Origin: Alcaligenaceae bacterium
Lineage (GTDB): Bacteria; Pseudomonadota; Gammaproteobacteria; Burkholderiales; Burkholderiaceae_B
DNA: 64,000 nucleotides
Direction: 5' to 3'
Assembly: GCA_013416485.1 (NCBI GenBank)
Contig: JACCEO010000001.1
Coordinates: 186,001-250,000 of the forward strand
Shown here: in pieces, positions 54,511 to 64,000 of the stretch
How positions within the stretch are numbered: the first letter of the stretch is position 1
How the letters are laid out: the number at the start of each line of letters is the position of its first letter
Notes under the pieces: generated by a model
Told to the model about the DNA's origin: nothing
What the model saw: only the letters and a program-made list of their open reading frames with translations
Databases searched by the model: none
Program-made: the position numbers and the translations under genes

Positions 54511-57500
54511 GTGTGTCGCGGCTTTTTATACATAGACCAGTGGCCACCACTCTGGCTATGGTGGCCTTGCTAATTTCCGGGTTTATGGCCTACCGGTTGT
54601 TGCCAGTGGCAGCACTGCCGCAGGTAGATTACCCCACCATACAGGTTAGTACTTTATACCCTGGGGCCAGTCCCGAGGTCATGACGGCGTTGGTGACCTC
54701 ACCGCTGGAACGGCAGTTTGGTCAAATGCCGGGGCTAACGCAAATGACCTCGTCCAGTTCTGGTGGCTCGTCCTTGGTGACCCTGTTGTTCGACTTGGAT
54801 TTGCCTTTGGATGTGGCTGAGCAAGAGGTGCAGGCCGCCATTAATGCTGCGTCCAATTTACTACCCAACGACTTACCCGCGCCGCCCATCTATAACAAGG
54901 TGAACCCGGCCGACACGCCAGTGATTAGTTTGGCTGTGACTTCGCCGACCTTGCCTTTGCATCAGGTACGTGACCTGATTGACATACGGGTTGCTCAAAA
55001 ACTATCACAAATTTCAGGGGTGGGTCTGGTAAGTATTGCTGGGGGACAACGCCCAGCGGTGCGCATACAGGCGAACCCCCAGGCCCTGGCATCGCATCAA
55101 TTAACACTATCCAGCTTGCGCAGCGCCGTGGTGGGCGCCAACGTGAACCAACCCAAAGGCAACCTGGATGGGCCAGAGCGTTCCACCACCATTAATGCCA
55201 ATGACCAACTTAAGACCATCGCTGACTATGAACAGTTGATTGTGGCCTATGAAAATGGCGCCCCTTTGCGCTTGATTGATGTGGCGCATATAGAACGCGA
55301 TGCCGAAAACACTAGGCAGGCTGCGTGGATGGGCGATACGCCTGCCGTGCTGCTAAACATACAGCGTCAGCCTGGCGCGAATGTGATCGAAGTCGTAGAC
55401 AGAGTGCAGCAATTGCTGCCCGAACTGCGTGCGTCTTTGCCCACCGGGGTGGATGTGGCTGTTGCAACGGACCGCACGCAAACCATACGCGAGGCGGTGT
55501 CCAATGTGCAGCGTGAAATGCTGATAGCTATTGCGTTGGTGGTGCTAGTCACATTTGTGTTCTTACGCACCTGGACTGCTACCTTGATACCCAGTGTGGT
55601 GGTGCCGTTATCCTTGGTGGGTACCTTTGGCATTATGTATTTGTCGGGGTTCAGTATCAATAACCTGACCCTGATGGCGTTAACGGTAGCCACGGGGTTT
55701 GTGGTCGATGATGCCATCGTTATGATAGAAAACATTGCCCGGTATATAGAGCGTGGCGAGTCTGCTATGCAGGCCTCCTTGAAGGGGGCCTCGCAAATCG
55801 GTTTTACCTTGGTGTCGCTGACTTTGTCCCTGATCGCGGTTTTGATACCGCTACTGTTCATGAGCGATGTCATAGGCCGTTTGTTCCGGGAGTTTGCGAT
55901 TACCCTGGCCGTGGCCATCTTGTTGTCATTGCTGATTTCCCTGACGTTAACGCCCATGATGTGCGCACGTCTGTTGAAACCTGAATCCGAAGAAAAGCTG
56001 TCGCGTTTTCAAGTACGAGCAGCCAAGGCAATGGATGATTTGATCGCAGCCTACGATAAAGGGCTGTTATGGGTGTTAGACCACCAGCGTTTAACCTTGT
56101 GGGTGGCTTTGGGCACGCTGGTAGCCACAGGCTTGCTATATATGGCTGTCCCTAAAGGGTTTTTCCCACAACAGGATACGGGGCTGATACAAGCCATTAG
56201 CCAAGGGCCGCAAACGGTGTCGTTTACGTCTATGGCACAGCGTCAGCAAATGGCGGTCCAGCGTATTTTGGAAGACCCCGATGTCGCTGCCGTGTCGTCA
56301 TTTATTGGCATCGATGGCACGAACGCCACCTTGAATACCGGGCGTATGCAGATTGCCCTGATCCCGGCAAATCAGCGTAGCGACACCGCCCAGGAAATTA
56401 TTGCGCGCTTGTCCGATCGCTTAGCAGACTTAAGCGAAATCCAGGTGTTTATGCAGCCTGTGCAGGACTTGACGGTGGATGACCAGATTAGCCGCAGTCA
56501 GTATCAAATGACTTTGTCCGATCCGGATCAAGAACAGTTACTAGAGTGGACGCCGCAGTTGGTGCAGGCATTGGAAAAACTGCCCGAATTGCAGGACGTG
56601 ACCGATGACCTGCAAAACGGTGGTTTGGAAACTACCCTAATCGTCGACCGTGATATTGCCGCACGGCTAGGAGTTAGTCAGGCTGCCATAGACGATGCGC
56701 TTTACGACGCTTTTGGACAGCGTTTGATTTCCACCATTTTTACCCAATCTGCACAATACCGTGTTGTGCTGGAAGTAGCGGAACCGTGGCGCAAAAACCC
56801 TATGGCGTTGGATCATATTTACGTGTCCACCGCAGCAGGCGTGCCAGTGCCTGTTAGCAGTTTGGGTACCATCACAGAAACCAATACCTTGTTGTCCATA
56901 GAGCGCCTGGGGCAGTTTCCGGCGGTGGCAATCTCATTTAACCTGACGCCCGGCGTAGCGTTGTCTGATGCGGTGACCGCCATACGTCATGTGCAAACAG
57001 AACTGGCCATGCCCGCGTCCTTGGACTTACGTTTCCAGGGGGCGGCCAGGGCCTTCCAGGCGTCGTTGACCAGTACCTTGTGGCTGATGTTGGCGGCTAT
57101 CGTCACCATGTATATTGTGCTGGGCATACTGTACGAAAGTTATATACACCCTGTGACGATATTGTCCACCTTGCCATCAGCGGCGATAGGGGCCTTGCTG
57201 GCCTTGCTGCTTAGCGGTACCGACCTGGACATGATAGGCATCATAGGCATTATTTTGCTAATAGGTATCGTCAAGAAAAATGCCATCATGATGATAGATT
57301 TCGCGCTGGATGCGGAACGTCATCGTGGTCTGTCGGCACGTGCGGCTATACATGAAGCTGCCTTATTGCGTTTTCGTCCCATACTTATGACAACGCTGGC
57401 GGCCTTGTTCAGTGCTTTGCCCCTGATGTTCGCTAGCGGTTCAGGGGCGGAACTGCGTCAGCCCTTGGGGCTAGTCATGGTGGGTGGTTTGTTGTGTAGC

Positions 57501-57614
57501 CAATTATTGACCTTGTTTACTACGCCGGTCATTTACTTGATGTTTGACAGGCTGGCCCAGCGCACTCGTAGCCGTACCCGACGCGAACCGACGACAGCAG
57601 CTGACCAACCATGA
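54507..57614 (+). CDS. mdtB: RND multidrug efflux permease (MdtB-like)
   Basis: 1035 aa, HAE1-type RND transporter. It has twelve predicted membrane helices in two repeats and large periplasmic loops. The start '[20 protein letters not shown]' and the proton-relay Asp pair in TM4 ('[20 protein letters not shown]', near residues 398-417) are intact. MdtB and MdtC form a heteromultimer, and the presence of two tandem permease genes after an adaptor supports that assignment over single-permease pumps. Substrates cannot be inferred from sequence. Confidence 0.92.
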   Translation: MSVSRLFIHRPVATTLAMVALLISGFMAYRLLPVAALPQVDYPTIQVSTLYPGASPEVMTALVTSPLERQFGQMPGLTQMTSSSSGGSSLVTLLFDLDLPLDVAEQEVQAAINAASNLLPNDLPAPPIYNKVNPADTPVISLAVTSPTLPLHQVRDLIDIRVAQKLSQISGVGLVSIAGGQRPAVRIQANPQALASHQLTLSSLRSAVVGANVNQPKGNLDGPERSTTINANDQLKTIADYEQLIVAYENGAPLRLIDVAHIERDAENTRQAAWMGDTPAVLLNIQRQPGANVIEVVDRVQQLLPELRASLPTGVDVAVATDRTQTIREAVSNVQREMLIAIALVVLVTFVFLRTWTATLIPSVVVPLSLVGTFGIMYLSGFSINNLTLMALTVATGFVVDDAIVMIENIARYIERGESAMQASLKGASQIGFTLVSLTLSLIAVLIPLLFMSDVIGRLFREFAITLAVAILLSLLISLTLTPMMCARLLKPESEEKLSRFQVRAAKAMDDLIAAYDKGLLWVLDHQRLTLWVALGTLVATGLLYMAVPKGFFPQQDTGLIQAISQGPQTVSFTSMAQRQQMAVQRILEDPDVAAVSSFIGIDGTNATLNTGRMQIALIPANQRSDTAQEIIARLSDRLADLSEIQVFMQPVQDLTVDDQISRSQYQMTLSDPDQEQLLEWTPQLVQALEKLPELQDVTDDLQNGGLETTLIVDRDIAARLGVSQAAIDDALYDAFGQRLISTIFTQSAQYRVVLEVAEPWRKNPMALDHIYVSTAAGVPVPVSSLGTITETNTLLSIERLGQFPAVAISFNLTPGVALSDAVTAIRHVQTELAMPASLDLRFQGAARAFQASLTSTLWLMLAAIVTMYIVLGILYESYIHPVTILSTLPSAAIGALLALLLSGTDLDMIGIIGIILLIGIVKKNAIMMIDFALDAERHRGLSARAAIHEAALLRFRPILMTTLAALFSALPLMFASGSGAELRQPLGLVMVGGLLCSQLLTLFTTPVIYLMFDRLAQRTRSRTRREPTTAADQP

Positions 57615-60600
57615 GGTTTTTTTCTTTATTTATACTGCGGCCGGTGACTACCACCTTGTTGTGCCTGGCGGCGGTGCTGTCGGGCGGGTTGGCCTGGTAT
57701 CTACTGCCTGTGGCACCCTTGCCTCAGGTGGATTTTCCTATGATTTCCGTGTCAGCGCAGCTGTCTGGAGCCAGCCCTGAGACGATGGCGTCCAGTGTGG
57801 CTACGCCGCTGGAGCAGTCTTTGGGAGCGATTGCGGGCTTAAGCGAAATGAGCTCGCGAAGTTCAGAAGGCTCCAGCCGTATCAGTTTGATGTTTGACAT
57901 GAATAGGGACATTAATGGCGCCGCACGTGATGTGCAGGCCGCGATTAATGCCGCACGCAGCTTGCTGCCTTCCAGCATGCGTAGCGTACCCACGTACCGG
58001 AAAGTCAATCCGGGCTCGGCGCCCATTATGGTGCTGGCACTAACATCACAGACCAAGACCCAGGGCGAACTCTACGACTTGGCCTCTACGGTGATAGGCC
58101 AGAAGCTGTCTCAGGTGTCTGGGGTAGGTGAGGTTGATGTTGGCGGCAGTTCCCTACCCGCGATACGGGTTAGCTTGAATCCTTTGGCGTTAAATAGTGC
58201 AGGTGTGGCCTTGGATGAGGTCAGGGCGGCGCTATCCAGTGCCAACACCATGCGCCCCAATGGCATGGTGGAAAATGACCAGTATCACTGGCAAATCGGC
58301 TCGGGTGGGCAGTTAATCAAGGCGGCTCAGTACCAGCCCTTGATTGTGGCTTGGCGCGACGGTTCGCCGGTACGCCTGGAGGACGTGGCCAAGGTAGAAG
58401 ATTCGGTGGAAAACGCCTTCAATATGGGATTTTTAAATGATCAGCAGGCCGTATTGTTGATCGTGCGTCGTCAGGCTGACGCCAATATTATTGAAACAGT
58501 GGATCAGATCCACCAGCAACTGCCCAGCTTTCAGGCGATGCTGCCTGCCAGTGTCAACTTAACCGTGGCCCAGGACCGCACCCCCAGCATTCGAGCCTCC
58601 TTGCATGAGGCCCAATTTACCTTAATGGTGGCAGTGGTACTGGTGGTGTTGGTGGTTTTATTGTTCTTGCGTAATTGGCGTGCGGCGCTAATACCAGCGT
58701 TAGCCGTGCCGTCGTCATTGATCACTACCTTTGCCTTCATGTGGTGGTTTGATTACACCTTGAATACGATTTCCTTGATGGCGCTAATTGTGGCAACCGG
58801 CTTCGTGGTAGATGACGCCATTGTTGTGCTGGAAAATATTATGCGCTACCTGGAAAAAGGGGTATCCCCCATCAGAGCGGCCATACGTGGTGCCAAAGAA
58901 GTGGGTTTTACTGTGCTGGCCATGACTTTGTCTTTGGTCGCGGTATTTATTCCCATGCTGTTTATGGGGGGGTTACCGGGGCGTTTCTTTCGCGAATTTG
59001 CGGTTACGTTGTCCGTGTCCATACTGTTGTCTTTACTGATTTCGGTCACGCTTACGCCCATGATGTGCGCCTATTTGTTAAAGCCAGTACAGCGCAGTAC
59101 ACGTCAAGCTGGCGTATTGCGACAAAGTTTTAAAAACATGGGTGACTTCTTCTGGCGCGGCTATCAACGTTCGCTGGATTGGGCCTTGCGTCATGGGCGT
59201 ATCATGATGCTGATACTGCTGGGCACCATAGGCTTGAATGTATATTTGTTTACTGCGGTACCTAAAGGCTTTTTTCCGCAGCAAGATACTGGCCAGCTAA
59301 TGGGGTTTTTCAGGGTTGATCAGGGCACGTCGTTTTATGCCATGCTGCCTAAACTGGAAAAATTTACCGACCGCTTGCTAAAGGATCCGGCCATAGAAAG
59401 TGTGACCGGTTTTGTCGGAGGTCGAGGCGGTAGCAGCTCTAGTTTTATGATGATACAGCTGAAGCCTTTGGATCAGCGTCAGGCCAGTGCGATGGATATT
59501 GTCAATCGTCTACGCAGTCAGTTCATTAACGAGCCTGGCGCGCGGTTGACCTTGGTGCCACAGCAAGACATTTTTGTCGGCGGGCGGCAAAGCAGTGGCG
59601 GCTCGTATGAATACAGTTTGTTAGGTAGCGAAATTGATTTGCTTAAGACATGGTTACCTCAGGTGCGTCAGGCGATGGCCGACTTGCCCGAGCTGGCGGA
59701 TGTCGATACCGATGTCGAAGACAAGGGCCAGCGAGTGCAACTGGAAATAGACCGCGATGCGGCCACGCGCTTGGGGGTAGATATGGCATTGATCGCATCT
59801 ACTTTGAATAACTCGTTCAGCCAGCGGCAGGTATCGGTGATATATGGCACTTTGAACCAATACCATGTGGTCATGAGTTTGGATGACCAATACGCCCAAG
59901 ATGCCCAATCGCTAAAGCAGGTCGAAGTCATAACACGCAGCGGCCAGCGTGTGCCCTTATCGGCCTTTACGCGCTTTACGGTCAGTAGCTCGCCGCTTAG
60001 CATCAGCCATCAAGGTTTGTTGGCAGCCGAATCGGTGTCTTTTAACCTGGCACCTGGGGTGGGCCTAGAGCAAGCCATACAGTCCATAGAAAACGCGGTG
60101 GCTCGCATTGGCTTGCCATCGAATCAGATACAAGCGGGTTTCGAGGGCAGTGCCCAGGCCTTGCAAGACTCTATCGCGCAGATGGCATGGTTGATATTGG
60201 CCGCCTTAGTCACTATGTACATTGTGCTGGGTATATTGTACGAAAGCTATGTGCACCCCATTACTATTTTGTCGACCTTGCCGTCCGCTGGCATCGGGGC
60301 CTTACTGGCTCTGCTGATGGTGGGTGAGGAATTCACCTTTATCGCTTTGATAGGGGTGTTTTTATTGATTGGTATCGTCAAAAAGAACGCCATCATGATG
60401 GTGGACTTTGCCCTGCTGGCCGAGCGGCGCGATGGCCTGTCCTCGCAGCAGGCGATCTACCAAGCCTGCTTGGTGCGTTTTCGCCCTATCATGATGACCA
60501 CCGTGTCAGCGCTATTTGGCGCTTTGCCGCTGGTGTTGGCCTCGGGGGCTGGTGTGGAAATGCGCCGCCCGTTGGGCTTGACCATCGTGGGTGGCTTACT

Positions 60601-60691
60601 ACTTAGCCAAATACTGACTTTATACACAACGCCGGTGGTTTATTTATACCTGGACCGCTTGCGCCTATGGGCACGGAGAAAGCCTGCATGA
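57611..60691 (+). CDS. mdtC: RND multidrug efflux permease (MdtC-like)
   Basis: 1026 aa second HAE1-type permease with the same layout: '[20 protein letters not shown]' start, proton-relay '[20 protein letters not shown]' and late '[17 protein letters not shown]'. It is similar to the preceding protein over its whole length, as expected for the MdtB/MdtC pair. It overlaps the mdtB-like gene by 4 bases and the outer-membrane factor gene by 4 bases. Confidence 0.92.
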   Translation: MRFFSLFILRPVTTTLLCLAAVLSGGLAWYLLPVAPLPQVDFPMISVSAQLSGASPETMASSVATPLEQSLGAIAGLSEMSSRSSEGSSRISLMFDMNRDINGAARDVQAAINAARSLLPSSMRSVPTYRKVNPGSAPIMVLALTSQTKTQGELYDLASTVIGQKLSQVSGVGEVDVGGSSLPAIRVSLNPLALNSAGVALDEVRAALSSANTMRPNGMVENDQYHWQIGSGGQLIKAAQYQPLIVAWRDGSPVRLEDVAKVEDSVENAFNMGFLNDQQAVLLIVRRQADANIIETVDQIHQQLPSFQAMLPASVNLTVAQDRTPSIRASLHEAQFTLMVAVVLVVLVVLLFLRNWRAALIPALAVPSSLITTFAFMWWFDYTLNTISLMALIVATGFVVDDAIVVLENIMRYLEKGVSPIRAAIRGAKEVGFTVLAMTLSLVAVFIPMLFMGGLPGRFFREFAVTLSVSILLSLLISVTLTPMMCAYLLKPVQRSTRQAGVLRQSFKNMGDFFWRGYQRSLDWALRHGRIMMLILLGTIGLNVYLFTAVPKGFFPQQDTGQLMGFFRVDQGTSFYAMLPKLEKFTDRLLKDPAIESVTGFVGGRGGSSSSFMMIQLKPLDQRQASAMDIVNRLRSQFINEPGARLTLVPQQDIFVGGRQSSGGSYEYSLLGSEIDLLKTWLPQVRQAMADLPELADVDTDVEDKGQRVQLEIDRDAATRLGVDMALIASTLNNSFSQRQVSVIYGTLNQYHVVMSLDDQYAQDAQSLKQVEVITRSGQRVPLSAFTRFTVSSSPLSISHQGLLAAESVSFNLAPGVGLEQAIQSIENAVARIGLPSNQIQAGFEGSAQALQDSIAQMAWLILAALVTMYIVLGILYESYVHPITILSTLPSAGIGALLALLMVGEEFTFIALIGVFLLIGIVKKNAIMMVDFALLAERRDGLSSQQAIYQACLVRFRPIMMTTVSALFGALPLVLASGAGVEMRRPLGLTIVGGLLLSQILTLYTTPVVYLYLDRLRLWARRKPA

Positions 60692-62181
60692 GCTCTATTT
60701 TATTTCGTCTGACCAAGGCATTTTCGGGTGCTACGGCCTTGCTGCTGGTGGCTGCCTGTGCCGTGGGGCCCGATTACCAGCGCCCGGACTTGGATGTGGG
60801 TAGCGATTACAAACAGGCGATGACCACAGAAGCTGGTAATACTGCTAACCAGGGTTGGGTAGTGGCCCAGCCCGATGATGCCGCTTTACGTGGTGATTGG
60901 TGGGCGCTGTTTAATGATCCGATACTGGATGGTTTGATAGCCGCCAGTAATGCTGATAATTTCGACTTGGCCAAAGCAGAAGCACAATATCGTCAGGCTC
61001 AAGCCTTGTTGCAAAGTAGTCGCTCGGGATTTTTCCCTACCTTGGGGACGAATGCAGGGCTGACGCGATCGGGCAGTGGTGGCGGTAGCGGCGATGCTAG
61101 CGCTGGTGGTGGCACGGGTGCTGGCGGACCTTCCAATGTATATACTTTTTCAGGTGGCGTCAGTTGGGAACTGGACCTGTGGGGCAAGGTCAGGCGTAGC
61201 GTAGAGTCTAGCCAAGCGGGGGCGCAGGCCAGTTTGGCCGATGTGGCTACCGCACGACTAAGCATACAGTCTACATTGGCACAAACTTACTTCCGTCTGC
61301 GTATTTTGGATCAAGAAAAGCGCCTGTTGGCACAAACCTTGCAAGCTTACGAACGCTCCCTGACGATTACCCAAAATCGCTATCAGGCGGGTATGGTCGC
61401 CCAGGCAGATGTGGCCGTTAGCCAGACACAATTAGAAAATACCAGGGTGCAATCGCTAGCTCTGGATTGGCAACGCGCCCAGCTAGAACATGCCTTGGCC
61501 GTGTTAACTGGACAGGCCCCCGCCGCATTTAGTGTGGCGACGGTAGCGTCACTGGACTACAACGAACAACTGACTACGGTGCCGGTAATACCTGTAGGTG
61601 TGCCTGCGCAATTGCTGCAGCGTAGACCCGATGTAGCCGCGGCCGAGCGCCGTGTCGCTCAGGCCAATGCCAGCATAGGCGTGGCACAGGCAGCATGGTT
61701 TCCAGACCTGACCCTAAGCGCCCAAGGTGGTTTTCGTAGTGGTCAGTGGGCGCAGTGGTTAAGTTCACCTGTCAGTTTTTGGTCCTTGGGTCCGGCACTG
61801 GCGCTTACTGTTTTTGATGGCGGTGCTCGCGAAGCGAATGTGGCATCTATGCGAGCGGCTTACGATGCTCAGGTGGCAAGCTATCGGCAGACGGTGCTTA
61901 CTGCGTTGCGCGAAGTCGAGGACTACTTGGTGCAGCGTTCTGTGTTGGACCAAGAACAAAACGCCCAAACCCGTGCGTTAACGGCTGCAAGGCTGTCTTT
62001 ACAGCTGACTCGTAATCAATACGATGCTGGTTTGATTGATTACCTTAGTGTGGTGCAGGTGGAAACCACTGCGTTAAATACTGAACGTGCTGCGCTTTCC
62101 TTAGTTACAGATCGCTTGTTAGCCAGTGTGCAATTGATTGCCGCCCTGGGTGGAGGCTGGCAATCCCAGCCCAATTTCTGA
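60688..62181 (+). CDS. Outer-membrane efflux lipoprotein (NodT/OprM family)
   Basis: 497 aa TolC-like channel. A lipoprotein signal (LLLVAACAVGPDYQRP) gives the lipid-modified Cys near residue 24. Two OEP repeats rich in Ala/Gln coiled coil follow (about 80-280 and 300-490), including 'QLLQRRPDVAAAERRVAQAN'. A Gly/Ser-rich loop (GSGGGSGDASAGGGTGAGG) lies near residue 128. The ATG at 60688 overlaps the mdtC stop; the open frame begins 7 codons earlier. It completes the tripartite pump. Confidence 0.9.
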   Translation: MSSILFRLTKAFSGATALLLVAACAVGPDYQRPDLDVGSDYKQAMTTEAGNTANQGWVVAQPDDAALRGDWWALFNDPILDGLIAASNADNFDLAKAEAQYRQAQALLQSSRSGFFPTLGTNAGLTRSGSGGGSGDASAGGGTGAGGPSNVYTFSGGVSWELDLWGKVRRSVESSQAGAQASLADVATARLSIQSTLAQTYFRLRILDQEKRLLAQTLQAYERSLTITQNRYQAGMVAQADVAVSQTQLENTRVQSLALDWQRAQLEHALAVLTGQAPAAFSVATVASLDYNEQLTTVPVIPVGVPAQLLQRRPDVAAAERRVAQANASIGVAQAAWFPDLTLSAQGGFRSGQWAQWLSSPVSFWSLGPALALTVFDGGAREANVASMRAAYDAQVASYRQTVLTALREVEDYLVQRSVLDQEQNAQTRALTAARLSLQLTRNQYDAGLIDYLSVVQVETTALNTERAALSLVTDRLLASVQLIAALGGGWQSQPNF

Positions 62182-62512
62182 ATTCAATATGTTCACGTTT
62201 ACCCTTTGATTTACTGCAAAATGTCCGATTCTAGATACCTGGTGTCTTGATCTATGGAGTGCCATAAGCGGTGTTTTGATAATCTAAAACTCAGATAAAA
62301 ACAGCTGTATATACATCATAAATAGTTACATTTTGGCTGGGCCATGAATGAATCAATAACTAAAAAAACTGTATGTGGTCTATGTCAGCACATAACAAGA
62401 TAACTATAAGGTTTGGCAAGTAGGGCGGTGTCGTTCTGCAAACGGATGGTGCTGTCTGGCAGTAAGAGACAATGTTTGCGCACTGTAGTTGTACCCACAA
62501 AGGAGATACGTA
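62182..62512 (+). other. Intergenic region before the second Liv-type binding protein
   Basis: 331 bases with no gene recognised on either strand. The left half is AT-rich, and no terminator with a T-run was found after the efflux operon. A ribosome site AAAGGAG lies at about 62499-62505 ahead of the next GTG start. No convincing sigma-70 or sigma-54 promoter could be picked out. Confidence 0.45.
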
Positions 62513-63886
62513 GTGAAAGAATCAAGCATACTCAGTAAAGAAGCAGCTTCCACTAATCGCCGTAGCTTTTTGAAAACAGGTGCCGCAGTTTCTGGTGGCC
62601 TGATGGTGTCCGGGGTGGCAGCTCCTGCCTTGGCACAAAGTAAAGAGTATCCGGCCTTGGGTAACTATCCTGACGGCGTTAAGGGTGATACTGTCGTCGC
62701 TGGTCTTACGCTGGACTTGACGGGTCCCTATTCGGCCGAAGGTGCGGGACAACGCCGCGGTTTCGAACTCGCTGCTGAAATGATCAACAATGGCGACCCA
62801 CGTATTAAAAAAGTCTCGCCGTTAACCAAAGAAGGTATTCTGGGTAAAAAACTGGTTCTGGTTATAGGTGACGCTGAAACCAAACCGAATAGTGCGGTGC
62901 AGGCAGCTACCCGTTTTATCCGCCAAGACAAAGCCATGATGGTCGCAGGCAGCGTTAGTAGCTCGGTGGCTATTGCGTTACAAAACACCTGCGAACGTGC
63001 AAAAACCCTGTATTTCAGTATTATTAGTGGCTCTAGCGACACCACAGGCAAAGACTGCCGCCGCTATGGCTTCCGTTTATGTCACCACGCGTATACCGCC
63101 GCTAAGGCGATTGCGCCTGTATTGGCCGCCGATTACGGCAAAAGCATGAAGGCCATTTATTTGGTCCCCGACTACAACTATGGTCACTCCATTCACGATC
63201 ACATGCGTGAATTTACCGAAGCCCAAGGCTGGACCACCATAGATACGCCACAAATACACCCCCTTGGTGCTACAGACTACAGCGCGTATATGTTGAACAT
63301 CGCTAACAGCGGTGCCGACATCCTTATCAACCTGGATTACGGTGCTGACGCGGTCAACTCAGCCAAACAGGCACATGAATTTGGTGTCCTGAAAAATATG
63401 AAAATGTGTGTGCCATACCTGCCCGCCTACATGCTAGAAGAGGTTGGCCCTGAAATCATGGAGGGTGTATACGGAACGATGGTGTTCTGGTGGACGGAAA
63501 GTGAAAAGAACGAAGTCGCCAAAGACTTCGTGGAAGCCTACGAGGCCAAGTTCGGTGCCAAGCCCCGCGATCCCGAACACAACGCCTACATGTCCATGTT
63601 GTTGTGGGCCGATGCCATAGAGCGCGCAGGTACTTTCTACCCTGCAGCTGTGGTCGAAGCACTGGAAGACAGTATTAATCACAAGCGACCCTACACGATG
63701 GGTGGCGAGGCCTACTTCCGTGCCGAAGACCATGATGGTGCAGCGAACTTTGCCATAGTCCGTGGCAAAAAACCGTCTGAAATCAAGAATAAAGACGATC
63801 TTGTCGATGTGGTCGCCGTTGCCGATGGTGTGACAACGTTGCCACCTATAGGCTACGCCGGTTGCAAGATGGGACCTGCTGCTTAA
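62513..63886 (+). CDS. Tat-exported Liv-type ABC substrate-binding protein
   Basis: 457 aa receptor. A twin-arginine signal with NRRSFLKTG (about residues 14-22) precedes 'SGVAAPALAQSKEYPALG'. The body is a type 1 periplasmic-binding fold, starting 'VVAGLTLDLTGPYSAEGAGQRRGFELA', and ends with paired Cys. It is longer than the first receptor and of the amide/urea-type subgroup by appearance; the ligand is unknown. The start is GTG 62513 behind AAAGGAG; the frame is open to 62489. A LivH-like permease gene begins at 63963, so this is a second importer continuing out of the window. Confidence 0.88.
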   Translation: MKESSILSKEAASTNRRSFLKTGAAVSGGLMVSGVAAPALAQSKEYPALGNYPDGVKGDTVVAGLTLDLTGPYSAEGAGQRRGFELAAEMINNGDPRIKKVSPLTKEGILGKKLVLVIGDAETKPNSAVQAATRFIRQDKAMMVAGSVSSSVAIALQNTCERAKTLYFSIISGSSDTTGKDCRRYGFRLCHHAYTAAKAIAPVLAADYGKSMKAIYLVPDYNYGHSIHDHMREFTEAQGWTTIDTPQIHPLGATDYSAYMLNIANSGADILINLDYGADAVNSAKQAHEFGVLKNMKMCVPYLPAYMLEEVGPEIMEGVYGTMVFWWTESEKNEVAKDFVEAYEAKFGAKPRDPEHNAYMSMLLWADAIERAGTFYPAAVVEALEDSINHKRPYTMGGEAYFRAEDHDGAANFAIVRGKKPSEIKNKDDLVDVVAVADGVTTLPPIGYAGCKMGPAA

Positions 63887-63899
63887 GCCTAGTGCCTGT

Positions 63900-63929
63900 T
63901 ACTGCAGCGGTGTAACCGCCGCTGCAGTA
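63900..63929 (+). other. Stem-loop between binding protein and permease genes
   Basis: TACTGCAGCGG (63900-63910) and CCGCTGCAGTA (63919-63929) form a perfect 11-base stem with an 8-base loop in the short gap before the permease gene. No T-run follows. Same position and likely role as the hairpin at 1311-1338. Confidence 0.65.
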
Positions 63930-63962
63930 CTTATCGTGATCTAACTTCAACGGGGGGCGCGT

Positions 63963-64000
63963 ATGCCTAGCATGGGCCTATTCTTGTCGCAGGTGTTTAA
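63963..64000 (+). CDS. Start of a LivH-like permease gene (partial)
   Basis: Only the first 12 codons are present, 'MPSMGLFLSQVF', cut by the window end. ATG 63963 follows a G-rich ribosome site (CGGGGGGCGCGT). The reading matches the usual first residues of Liv-type permeases encoded after such binding proteins. The call depends mostly on position. Confidence 0.55.
   Translation, partial: MPSMGLFLSQVF

Noticed and set aside
55367-55957. 196-codon minus-strand frame inside the mdtB-like gene
   Set aside because: Opposite a full-length RND permease with intact motifs; translation is Thr/Ser/Asn-rich and shadow-like.

Overview
The window reads as a chromosomal segment of a betaproteobacterium, most likely Burkholderiales/Alcaligenaceae. 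This rests on a Bordetella-type wlbABC-like amino-sugar set, the pilD-like/coaE/zapD gene order, the abundance of Liv-type and TRAP transporters with Tat-exported binding proteins, and moderate GC. The genus is an inference. No rRNA, tRNA or CRISPR array was recognised.

Layout. (1) 108-12430: a Liv-type ABC importer (binding protein, two permeases, two ATPases) runs into a catabolic set: AhpD-like protein, MarR regulator, acyl-CoA ligase, SCP-x-like thiolase, FAH-family hydratase and an atypical SDR. TRAP permease genes follow, and their likely binding protein is convergent at 12841-13923. This looks like uptake plus CoA-dependent breakdown of an organic acid whose identity is not visible. 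(2) 14016-43364: a Wzy-dependent O-antigen or capsule locus. It holds an OafA-type acyltransferase and gene remnant, an EPS-type MarR regulator, wlbA/B/C-like diamino-uronate genes, wzx, a sugar-modification block (asparagine-synthetase-like, formyltransferase, FemAB/GNAT-like, polysaccharide deacetylase), a degenerate IS5-type transposase, wzy, glycosyltransferases, a WbpG-type amidotransferase fusion, the L-FucNAc genes fnlA/B/C with a WbuB-like transferase, a wbpV-like gene broken by an amber codon, wbpL, a PglD/NeuD-like acyltransferase, wbpM and wzz. (3) 43575-62181: mostly conserved genes: an autotransporter, MidA-like methyltransferase, DEAD-box helicase, ung, a lone LuxR-type HTH protein, an NlpE-like lipoprotein, prepilin peptidase, coaE, zapD and an MdtABC-type RND pump with a NodT-family outer-membrane factor. 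(4) 62513-64000: the binding protein and first codons of the permease of a second Liv-type importer.

The surface-polysaccharide locus is the most interesting part. Both proteins carrying an asparagine-synthetase-type glutaminase domain lack the nucleophilic Cys2 (Ser and Pro instead). They sit in a region dense in predicted amide, formyl and deacetyl chemistry. The AT-rich stretch of about 25.9-33.2 kb, which holds wzy, two glycosyltransferases and the amidotransferase beside a transposase remnant, looks like an exchanged serotype cassette. The amber stop in the wbpV-like gene may mean that this isolate cannot make its O-unit initiating sugar.
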